Shown: positions 60,701 to 64,000 of the stretch, piece by piece
Position numbering within the stretch: the first letter of the stretch is position 1
Layout: the number at the start of each line of letters is the position of its first letter
Assembly: GCA_013339765.2 (NCBI GenBank)
Contig: CM023448.1
Span: 114,770,008 to 114,834,007, forward strand
DNA from: Haemaphysalis longicornis
Taxonomy: Eukaryota > Arthropoda > Arachnida > Ixodida > Ixodidae
Length of the DNA stretch: 64,000 bases
Reading direction: 5' to 3'
Program-made: the position numbers and the translations under genes
The notes under the pieces: generated by a model
The model's input: only the letters and a program-made list of their open reading frames with translations
Told to the model about the DNA's origin: nothing
Database searches by the model: none

Positions 60701-61034
60701 TGCCTTCCGGTCGTCCATGGTGCCCAGCTACCTGTCGGGTGCGGCGTACGTGGTTCCCGGTGCCGTGGTGGGGCCTCTGCTGAACAGGGCGCTGGAAATG
60801 CCGTCCCTCATCCTCGAGGACGTGTTCTTGACGGGCATCATCGCCACCGACCTCCATTTGAGGAGGCTGCACTCAGCGTGCTTCGCATGCTGCGACGAGC
60901 TGCCGGACCCGTGCGCCTACCGAGGACTCCTAGCCGCCACCGTGTCCCAACCCGACACTCTGCGCGTCGTGTGGGAGCGACTGCACAATGCCTCTCTGTG
61001 TCCAGCTCGTAGTGAGACCGCAGTAGAGTGTTGA
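32671..61034 (+). CDS. beta-1,3-galactosyltransferase-like (GT31), four exons
   Basis: Proposed join 32671-32765, 50577-50879, 53382-53705, 60683-61034: 1074 nt, 357 residues plus stop, the usual length of GT31 enzymes. These type II Golgi proteins transfer galactose or a related sugar from a UDP donor in beta-1,3 linkage to glycan acceptors. Seen in order: a short basic tail and hydrophobic anchor (about residues 8-25); R-I-A-I-R-D-T-W at about 85-92; Y-F-L-V-G; L-Y-G-D-V ... N-L-T-L-K; the metal/UDP-sugar site D-D-D at about 192-194; Y-L-S-G-A-A-Y-V; and E-D-V at about 286-288. All junctions are phase 2 with GT/AG sites. The three catalytic exons are very likely one gene. The first exon is inferred from phase and the anchor. 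Substrate specificity cannot be read from the sequence. Confidence 0.8.
32766..36560. other. intron 1, left part: no further gene seen
   Basis: AT-rich sequence of the first galactosyltransferase intron. A diverged tandem duplication lies at about 34450-34810. No exon-like frame with recognisable similarity was found. Confidence 0.5.
34450..34810 (+). repeat. diverged tandem duplication, unit about 190 bp
   Basis: Unit 1 (about 34450-34620) and unit 2 (about 34655-34810) share, in order, TTCGAYAAAA, GAGTTASAGCT, GCTATGTAYTGACAGCAG and ATAAWTWAAA blocks with many substitutions between. This points to an old local duplication. Confidence 0.5.
36566..36738 (-). mobile_element. tRNA-derived SINE, 5'-truncated
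   Basis: GATTGATTGTAGGGTTTAACG (the 3' tail on the - strand) through GATCTTTAACGTGCGCCGAA to CATCAGAAAAGCAGCCGCTGCGG is the reverse complement of the SINE at 48406-48715 without its tRNA-like head. Confidence 0.8.
36888..36900 (+). repeat. target-site duplication of the full-length LINE, left copy
   Basis: TCGTAATGAACAA, identical to 42361-42373. Confidence 0.9.
37012..38409 (+). CDS. LINE ORF1, gag-like RNA-binding protein with three zinc knuckles
   Basis: An intact frame of 465 residues from the ATG at 37012 (a GTG lies one codon upstream). The N-terminal third is acidic to mixed. The middle (about residues 85-225) resembles the conserved region of LINE ORF1 proteins. Three tandem knuckles follow from about residue 235: C-H-K-C-M-K-I-G-H-V-A-A-F-C, C-P-K-C-A-G-P-H-K-A-S-D-C and C-V-N-C-E-G-P-H-D-A-S-S-K-K-C. 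A proline-rich segment lies around 345-400. Such proteins coat the element RNA as a ribonucleoprotein. ORF2 starts nine bases after the stop, so its translation would need reinitiation or a similar mechanism. Confidence 0.9.
   Translation: MDGDPPEEPCDVDPPAGAAYRKRAGLPTHTDTEDTELYSAPSDGDPDDGFQVYLGKKAKRKLLTASSRSSTSTVKPVPRHPMPTILFVPEAKTDNLRMLNKQAVSAFLEAAVPGEVKVVRINSRRNILAIDVEHRSALEVLRKITSLQDIKVRAHDTPYGDMTVGIIYDVDASIPEKDLPRLIKPAHEGIVIRRVSRIGTSRCLKIVFKGDSLPAHVKVGHFRQLVRPYAPKPLQCHKCMKIGHVAAFCGSASVCPKCAGPHKASDCSEGTLKCVNCEGPHDASSKKCPRMKRDVAVLKQMVRDHSTHKEAAATVRLRERHRSRLRRPSKKPDHFPPNASMQVDPPPVQQILPPPLPPWRPLPPPPPPPVKQESPSRHRKEFQPSSVDTWPQLPPIVPPTEPHRSGQKRVMRSPTPASGPDMQVVAVLRSLMYAIRTLLTNINTPSALSALQVLEALEPVLATLG
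38419..40866 (+). CDS. LINE ORF2: endonuclease and reverse transcriptase, truncated by a stop
   Basis: 815 residues from ATG 38419 to an early TGA (40864-40866) just after the RT domain. The N-terminal APE-type endonuclease shows I-C-E-P-K-L, V-G-A-Y-I-H-P, G-N-F-N-A-H-H (Asn at residue 143 where the family has catalytic-site Asp) and G-S-D-H-I-P-T. The RT shows S-P-G-P-D-G-V, Y-R-P-I-A-L-A, G-F-R-R-G-R-S, F-L-D-M-K-G-A-Y-D-N-V (Asp 564 intact) and G-V-P-Q-R-G-V-L-S-P-T-L-F-N. The catalytic Y-A-D-D box reads Y-E-G-D at 652-655, losing the first Asp. Each change is a single base from the expected codon. As it stands the protein should be inactive for cleavage and polymerisation. Confidence 0.88.
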   Translation: MANVRPSFSSDVKDASIFQLNARGLLPRMSDLRQFVFTKSIPILVICEPKLYEPIRLSRYELFQSATFREPSKVAVFIRRELTYVHHPVQPHNGNEYVCLTIRKRKLTFTLVGAYIHPTSRFDRKRLEGTLSTTTGTRVITGNFNAHHLFWGSSGINSKGRSLVSFASDHGLCLLNDGSPTFLRDTNYGSCLDLTFVSQCLSGRTQWFTDMETHGSDHIPTYLNIRGLQSRFDPNVIRVTNWSQFQSKMEDFGWGDEPGDLESAIGSTLVACKRSVRLSPKITEFDIELERLRAGRRRAERRYRRTKSLQDLRDARRTQKKIQRRIIQVQAQRWKSFCESLDPRKSLSGIWRTVEGLMTPVQPRSPFKALALHQKRGELEVAEDFSVRIASGTRPADSSLATDIPASRDSRMDVPFLMEELEAALALCTRSSSPGPDGVTYAALCHLGNGVRHALLKYFNDLWRDGIVPEKWRSSRLVPLLKPGKSLLDPAAYRPIALASCVGKLQERVILARLEWFLEHYNVYPRVMAGFRRGRSSIDCIIDLVTFVQEQRRIKRICAALFLDMKGAYDNVEHDAILKALQAVGLGGRVYQWVRSYLSGRSFFVMTQDGPTSIHYTQRGVPQRGVLSPTLFNLTLIGLASSLPRTVHLSIYEGDICIWADGVTRRHVRARLQKAADLTNTYLHKQGLEVSSSKCAVLAFSRKPMYAYPLTVNGERVSNVKHHKFLGVVVDRDLSWSPHVRFLKKRLSAVAHILQFIGGKTWGASMKSMFQLYDALFLGSLRYSLPVLSGTCRTNIQQMQGIQAQALRTCLGLPR
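40867..42090 (+). pseudogene. LINE ORF2 remainder: linker, RNase H, C-terminal tail
   Basis: Beyond the TGA the same frame continues with T-S-T-A-A-T-I-A-V-A-R, shifts near 40980, shifts again near 41200, runs through RNase H in frame 3 (I-Y-T-D-G-S near 41220, A-A-E-L-T-A-I-R-C-A-L near 41330, I-F-C-D-S-K-P-A-L near 41398, W-L-P-Y-H-C-G-I-V-G-N-E-S-A-D near 41530) and shifts near 41630. The tail has C-E-V-C-D-T-P-E-T-I-R-D-V-L-C-D-C and L-G-P-W-P-S-P-S and stops at 42090. RNase H catalytic residues D, E and D are present. Single-base frame changes could be real decay or assembly indels. Confidence 0.85.
42289..42360. repeat. (TC)n 3' tail of the full-length LINE
   Basis: Uninterrupted TC repeats that end exactly at the right-hand target duplication. 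Confidence 0.95.
42361..42373 (+). repeat. target-site duplication of the full-length LINE, right copy
   Basis: TCGTAATGAACAA, identical to 36888-36900. Confidence 0.9.
42440..43130 (-). pseudogene. decayed LINE RNase H fragment
   Basis: On the - strand, E-E-I-D-V-F-T-D-A-S-P-N-S-S-Y-T-G-T-A-W appears near 42900-42840, matching the start of a LINE RNase H, followed by stop-interrupted sequence to about 42440. The full-length LINE inserted next to or into its 3' part. Confidence 0.5.
43131..46085. other. intron 1, unassigned, with repeat tracts
   Basis: A GC-rich block at 43500-44000 has a 160-codon - strand frame without known motifs. (ATTCA)n preceding TTTATT at about 44479-44508 looks like a - strand retroposon tail. 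Segments at about 44727-44805 and 45700-45765 resemble tRNA-derived SINE heads (B-box-like GGGATCGAAACC and GGGTTCTAGCCC). A (GA)n tract at 45096-45113 is next to TTATTACC, possibly a - strand LINE 3' end. No gene supported. Confidence 0.4.
46130..46645 (-). repeat. GC-rich dispersed repeat, second copy
   Basis: The reverse complement matches about 7000-7500: the palindromic GATGC..GCATC end at 46625-46640, the CACCCCTCCCCCATTCTCC block, the AGAGAGTGTTCGCTATCGGAG segment and a short (GGATT)/(GGCTT) tract (46430-46490). Confidence 0.8.
46646..48394. other. intron 1, unassigned, with a perfect hairpin
   Basis: Frames at 46991-47215 (+) and 47835-48242 (+) show no recognisable motif. A perfect 25-nt inverted repeat with a 4-nt loop lies at 47696-47749. 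Confidence 0.4.
47696..47749. repeat. perfect 25-bp inverted repeat, 4-nt loop
   Basis: Arms 47696-47720 and 47725-47749 are exact reverse complements around CGTT; A-rich runs (ACAAAAAAACA and AACAAAAAAAAA) flank it on both sides. Confidence 0.9.
48406..48715 (+). mobile_element. full-length tRNA-derived SINE with (AATC)n tail
   Basis: The head carries a box A-like GTGGCTCAGTGGC and box B-like GGGTTCGCTTCCC of Pol III promoters. The body has GATGGAGGCGAAAAGC and CGGCGCACGTTAAAG, then GGGGCGTTAAACCCTACAATC and about 20 AATC units. Near-identical 11-bp flanks (CGCTAGAATTA at 48395-48405, CGCTCGAATTA at 48716-48726) mark the target duplication. Similar SINEs are very common in tick genomes. It would be moved by LINE proteins. 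Confidence 0.85.
48727..50576. other. end of intron 1, unassigned
   Basis: No gene or transposon terminus recognised. The intron ends at the acceptor before exon 2. Confidence 0.5.
50577..50879 (+). CDS. galactosyltransferase exon 2: stem and start of catalytic domain
   Basis: An in-frame TAA at 50557-50559 limits how far left this exon can extend; GAACAG|AATG at 50576/50577 is the acceptor. It encodes a proline-rich stem, then F-L-A-V-V-V-C-S-P-P-D-H, R-I-A-I-R-D-T-W and V-Y-F-L-V-G, the opening motifs of the GT31 fold. Donor GAG|GTGAGT at 50879/50880. The pyrimidine tract before the acceptor is weak. The exon is strikingly GC-rich compared with its surroundings. Confidence 0.85.
50880..51935. 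other. intron 2, left part
   Basis: Follows the exon 2 donor. No recognisable element before the RTE-type LINE. Confidence 0.5.
51936..53150 (-). pseudogene. RTE-type LINE, 5'-truncated, antisense in intron 2
   Basis: Read on the - strand: an RT motif A-like Y-I-V-F-I-D-H-E-K-A-F-D-S-V (near 53020), L-R-V-A-D-D-V-A-I (about 52733-52700, where RTE elements usually have F-A-D-D), G-L-K-I-N-M-Q-K-T (near 52630), F-D-I-G-G-E-A-V-E-V-V-S-E-Y-I-Y-L-G (near 52570-52515), and the C-terminal Y-G-T-E-T-W and W-A-G-H-V-M-R-R (52355-52165). The 3' end is a (TGA)n/(ATC)n triplet tail at 51936-51959. This order and tail are typical of the RTE clade, which includes BovB. Stops and frame changes make it dead. 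Confidence 0.8.
53382..53705 (+). CDS. galactosyltransferase exon 3: catalytic core with D-D-D motif
   Basis: The acceptor GAGGCAG at 53381 follows an in-frame TGA (53374-53376), fixing the left edge. The exon encodes L-Y-G-D-V-I-W, N-L-T-L-K-S-L-L-L-L-Q-W, V-L-K-A-D-D-D-V-Y-V-D and E-F-L-L-G-K-L, the central GT31 signature. N-L-T and N-G-T are potential N-glycosylation sites. Donor AAG|GTACGT at 53705/53706. Joining phases agree with both neighbours. Confidence 0.9.
53735..53935 (-). mobile_element. diverged tRNA-derived SINE
   Basis: The reverse complement shows the tRNA-like B box (GGTTCGATCCC) near 53880, a GGAAGCGGAAAACGAAAAC body and CGTTAAAGATCTCGAGA, parallel to the SINE at 48406-48715. 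Confidence 0.6.
53936..54406. other. intron 3, unassigned
   Basis: AT-rich, nothing recognised. Confidence 0.5.
54407..55280 (-). pseudogene. LINE C-terminal fragment with zinc-binding motif
   Basis: On the - strand a lysine- and arginine-rich frame (55273-54947) is followed by one (54968-54591) with C-V-V-C-G-K-E-T-E-T-M-R-H-I-V-L-E-C, the C-x2-C...H-x4-C tail found at LINE protein ends. The 3' end on the - strand closes with (ATC)n-type triplets at 54407-54424. Clade not determined; it is not the RNase H group by its tail sequence. Confidence 0.6.
55281..56380. other. intron 3, unassigned
   Basis: No gene or clear repeat seen. Confidence 0.5.
56381..56630 (-). mobile_element. tRNA-derived SINE with head
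   Basis: From the GATTAGATTGATTGTAGGGG tail to the GCGGGAATCGAACCCGCGACC head (B box on the - strand), the reverse complement of the SINE at 48406-48715 with internal divergence. Confidence 0.75.
56631..60682. other. intron 3, right part, with microsatellites
   Basis: (TC)n at about 57125-57203, (AC)n at about 57241-57308, poly-C near 58588-58602 and poly-C/poly-T at 58733-58761. No coding frame with recognisable features was found; the last 180 bp before exon 4 are open by chance. Confidence 0.5.
60683..61034 (+). CDS. galactosyltransferase exon 4: C-terminal catalytic part
   Basis: The acceptor CTCTTCTTGCAG at 60682 is a strong pyrimidine-tract site, and its phase completes an AGC codon from exon 3. 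The exon encodes V-P-S-Y-L-S-G-A-A-Y-V-V-P, a hydrophobic L-I-L-E-D-V-F-L-T-G-I (the acidic residues of the conserved E-D-V motif) and a cysteine-containing tail, ending at TGA 61032-61034. The upstream open frame from 60501 is intronic by this model. Confidence 0.88.
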
Positions 61035-61101
61035 CGACGGCTACCTGAAAACGCGCAGTTCAAATGACTTCCCTATACATGAGTAACTGTAATGGACACG
61101 G

Positions 61102-61107
61102 AATAAA
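61102..61107 (+). terminator. polyadenylation signal AATAAA after the galactosyltransferase
   Basis: AATAAA lies 68 bases after the stop codon, implying a short 3' UTR that ends before the LINE tail beginning near 61131. Confidence 0.6.
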
Positions 61108-61130
61108 CTAGCTTGCTATGCGATCAACAA

Positions 61131-61267
61131 AGCGGCGGAGAGTTTCTTGTGACTTAGACCAACTCTGGGCCGTCCAGTTAGCTGAAAACGCCGCCAGGGC
61201 CCAAGGGCTGCTGGCCGCCGTTTAGGGAGGAGGACTCCTTACCAAAAACTGGACAAAAATAAAGTTA

Positions 61268-61332
<65 letters not shown>

Positions 61333-61346
61333 TCTTCTCTCTCTCT

Positions 61347-61393
<47 letters not shown>
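61131..61393 (+). mobile_element. LINE 3' end with AATAAA and (TC)n tail
   Basis: Reads Q-L-W-A-V-Q-L-A-E-N-A-A-R-A-Q-G-L-L-A-A-V then a stop, the C-terminal end of an RNase H-bearing LINE, followed by AATAAA at 61258-61263 and TC repeats to about 61393. It sits immediately behind the galactosyltransferase 3' UTR. Confidence 0.75.
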
Positions 61394-61396
<3 letters not shown>

Positions 61397-63939
61397 CCTT
61401 TCTGCATACAGGAGGCGCCGAACATGTGAAGTTTCCGCAACCGCGGTTTAACAGCCGCTGGTTTAGGTCGGTTGCGTTTGCAAGACGCCTCACAGCTGGC
61501 GGCTGAAGGTAGTGGCGTGCTTAGGGTGACATCGCAGCACATTACAGAAATGATCCCCCAGGTTCATTCTAGTTCCCATCTTTTCTGGTAAGACTCATAG
61601 CTCATGCTGATGGGCTAGAAACCGAAATGTCACAGCGGCATGCAGGTGGAAATATTCGACTGACAGGTACGGAGAAAGACGCAACGCGCGCGTTTCCTTC
61701 TAGGTTTCACAGTTGACTGACGGAATATTCAGGGCTGAGGGAAGTATATTTCAACTGTATAGTTGCTGTGCAAGCACTACCTGTAATAATTTTACTCAAT
61801 AGCCTCTGTTTCGCAGGCGCGCCGAGAGGGTGACCATGGACGCTGGCTTACAAGTCAGCTGACCAACAGAGCATATGAACATCGGGCATTAGTGGCTGGC
61901 TTCCTGCTCCGCCCTCTTAAACGGTATCGCGACAAGTTCAGATATTAGCGTCTGGATAGTGAGGCACGTTCACTTCTACAACAGATCCAGTAACTTAGAA
62001 CACGACTATCGCACCCTTTCTACCGTAGGTCCCACTGGAGGCCCATTACACTTTTGAGAGCCTTAATGTTAAATAAGTTAAGCAATAGAAACACACCTCA
62101 AGCAAACAAAAGATGGATATTATACGACTGAAGTATTTCATTCATCTTGAGCTTTTAGCTGAAGACATGCTTACTCATTGAAACGCAGTGCGCCAGTAGC
62201 ACATCAATCTGTACGCAAAAGTCACCTGTGTATTCACAATGACAATCCCTGAGCAACATAGAGATAAAACACATCGGGACTCTTGATAATACCGGTTACA
62301 CCATGCGCTGCACCCTGTGTCTTTTTATTGCGGGTTAAAACCGGTGCAGATATTAGCTTCTGTGCCTATTTTACAGCGAACCTTCCATGTTTTTTTCTGG
62401 TCCGTCAAAAAAGACATACGCGCGCTTCTCTTTGAGGAAGAAGACGCCTTGGCGCCCTCAATTCTTTATGGCTAGAGAGGTTCGGGGAGCCCGTATTATT
62501 TTAAATGGCCTATTATTTCGATGTTGACTGCTCAGCACCGGGATGTTTGGCACTTTTTAATGTGCAGAGACCGTTCTGCCCTCGTCCGTAGGCCCTACAC
62601 GGGCTCATCTGCTCTGGCATTCAACGGTGTCGCCAGTGGAGGGAAGAAGGTCTTTGGCCACTCATTTCTCAAATTCCACGACCGTCAAGCACGTGGCCAG
62701 CCTCTGTTTTTAGTGGTGTTCAGTACTTTTGTTTTACCCACCACCACGTGGCACGTGCGCCCCATAAGGTGGGTGCCGGTGTTCTCATTGAGAGACGTGC
62801 CGTATTCGATAAAGCCAGGCCTCGCTATGAACTCCGCATAGCGACTCATCTAGGCCGTCTTGTTTCGCACACGAGCACTCTATATCGTTGCCGTTGGCGA
62901 TTTAGCGGGTGTGCAGCTGCTCGCCGGTCTGCCACCGGATGGCAACGTGCTTGTTCGCCGCCGGCAAGTCTTAAAGTGCGTTTACATGAATGCGACAGTA
63001 GCGTATCGCATTGGTTCGTCGAATCGAGCGAATTCGACGCGTCTGCGTTTACATGCATGCGCATTGGAGACTAGCGTCGCCCTGTGTCATATCTTGGATT
63101 TGTGGGGTCGAATTTCCGGCGTTACCAGCTTCCGGTAGCCGGCAAGTTGCTTGTGTTCGTTTTGGCGTCTATCGCGGCTGAAGCGAAACCTGCGACTCGT
63201 TCCCCGATCCACTCGATCAACCACGACGATCGCTGCGCTAAATGTCTACATTCCGCGCGTCGTTAGCAAAATATGGATACAGCAGGCAATCTTGAAGCGT
63301 TTACTTGCCCTCGGAAGCGGTCCGCGCACACGCCGGCCACCCCTGCCTGCACGGACCACAAGGCGGCTAGAACCGGCGCAGACCACGGTAGCAACAGCTT
63401 GTCGCTACTGTTCAAAACCTGGTGGCGAAAAAGAAGTTTCACATGCGAGAAAGTAGATGCTAGTGGTGTGAAAAATTGTGCTAGGGATTGTTATCAGCGC
63501 TGATTTTAAAAGCGGCGATCAGGTATCTGCCGCGATGCTTAGCCTATGCTGAGGTTCGAGACCCGGAGGTTCGAGACCGCGGAGGTTCGAGACCCGGCAC
63601 CGCGGCGCGCGGTGCGGCGAGCGGCCGAAAGATGGTGCTACCGGCGCGGAAGAATCGCGACAGGCCACGGAAGATTCCTTGGTTACCGATCGCTCAAACG
63701 GCAATTATCGCGGAAATAAAGTTCCACATACGAGAAGGGGCATGGTAGTGTGGTGAAAAGTTGCGTTAAGAATTGTCATCCTCAGTTGTACCGGCGATCA
63801 AACATCCGCGACGATGCTAAGCCTAAAGTTCCCAACACCCGAGCCTAGCCGAGAAATGCGACGCAACCACCGCTACATGCGTTCGGGAAGTCGCATTAGC
63901 GTTCTCAATCTACCCCGGTTAGCGCATAGGATGCGACAC
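61394..63939. other. unassigned, with a short tandem repeat
   Basis: No gene recognised. Three copies of GAGGTTCGAGACC lie at about 63553-63598. Frames at 62521-62841 and 62748-63074 lack motifs. Confidence 0.45.
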
Positions 63940-63949
63940 GTCCCCCAAG

Positions 63950-64000
63950 AGAGAGAGAGAGAGAAAACATTTTTATTGAGCCTTTCTTTAGGTCAGAGGA
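63950..64000 (-). mobile_element. LINE 3' end running off the window
   Basis: On the - strand GGCTCAATAAAAATGTTTTC precedes a (TC)n run, the same 3' arrangement as LINE-B and the 61.2 kb tail. The rest of the element lies outside the window. Confidence 0.55.

Noticed and set aside
61222..61542. An arginine/glutamate repeat - strand frame
   Set aside because: A translation of the (TC)n tract; no coding evidence outside it.
1..64000. CRISPR arrays, bacterial operons, prophage or defence systems
   Set aside because: Repeats present are microsatellites and transposon-derived; there are spliceosomal introns and Pol III genes, so the window is eukaryotic.

Overview
This is a repeat-dense eukaryotic (arthropod) genome window, most likely from a hard tick. 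The inference rests on long introns in a metazoan Golgi enzyme gene, several RNase H-bearing non-LTR retrotransposons, a tRNA-derived SINE with an (AATC)n tail of the kind abundant in tick genomes, RTE and pogo/Tigger-type elements, and no bacterial gene organisation. I could run no database search, so the taxon is an inference.

Only one host protein-coding gene can be supported: a beta-1,3-galactosyltransferase-like (GT31) gene on the + strand, assembled from four exons at 32671-32765, 50577-50879, 53382-53705 and 60683-61034. All three junctions are phase 2 with GT/AG sites. The spliced frame is 357 codons plus stop, with an N-terminal membrane anchor, an R-I-A-I-R-D-T-W motif, a D-D-D metal/UDP-sugar site and a C-terminal E-D-V motif. 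A short upstream frame ends on the start codon (TGATG). The introns (about 17.8, 2.5 and 7.0 kb) are filled with transposons.

Four tRNA-Arg(CCT) genes lie on the - strand at 10.7, 12.4, 18.4 and 27.0 kb, each followed by an oligo-T Pol III terminator. They look like a small dispersed family made by local duplication.

Layout: 1-6 kb, little beyond a foldback insertion (3.2-3.4 kb) and a 231-bp MITE (4.4 kb). 6.15-8.66 kb, a Tigger-like element invaded by a GC-rich repeat with a (GGCTT)n tract. 9.1-10.5 kb, a LINE ORF1 remnant. 10.7-13.6 kb, two tRNA-Arg genes with a LINE fragment between them, then a second Tigger-like element. 15.3-16.6 kb, a LINE fragment. 18.5-24.1 kb, a three-level nest: an old LINE split by a Tigger-like element that is itself split by another LINE. 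28.1-32.4 kb, another nest: LINE-A split by LINE-B (13-bp target duplication), and LINE-B carrying the MITE. 32.7-61.1 kb, the galactosyltransferase gene; intron 1 holds a full-length LINE (36901-42360) with an identical 13-bp target duplication and two ORFs, but catalytic-site substitutions in both endonuclease and reverse transcriptase; intron 2 holds an antisense RTE-type LINE; intron 3 holds SINEs and a LINE 3' end. 61-64 kb, LINE 3' tails and unassigned sequence.

I found no CRISPR array, operon, phage or defence system. The notable content is the split galactosyltransferase gene and the unusually readable transposon stratigraphy.
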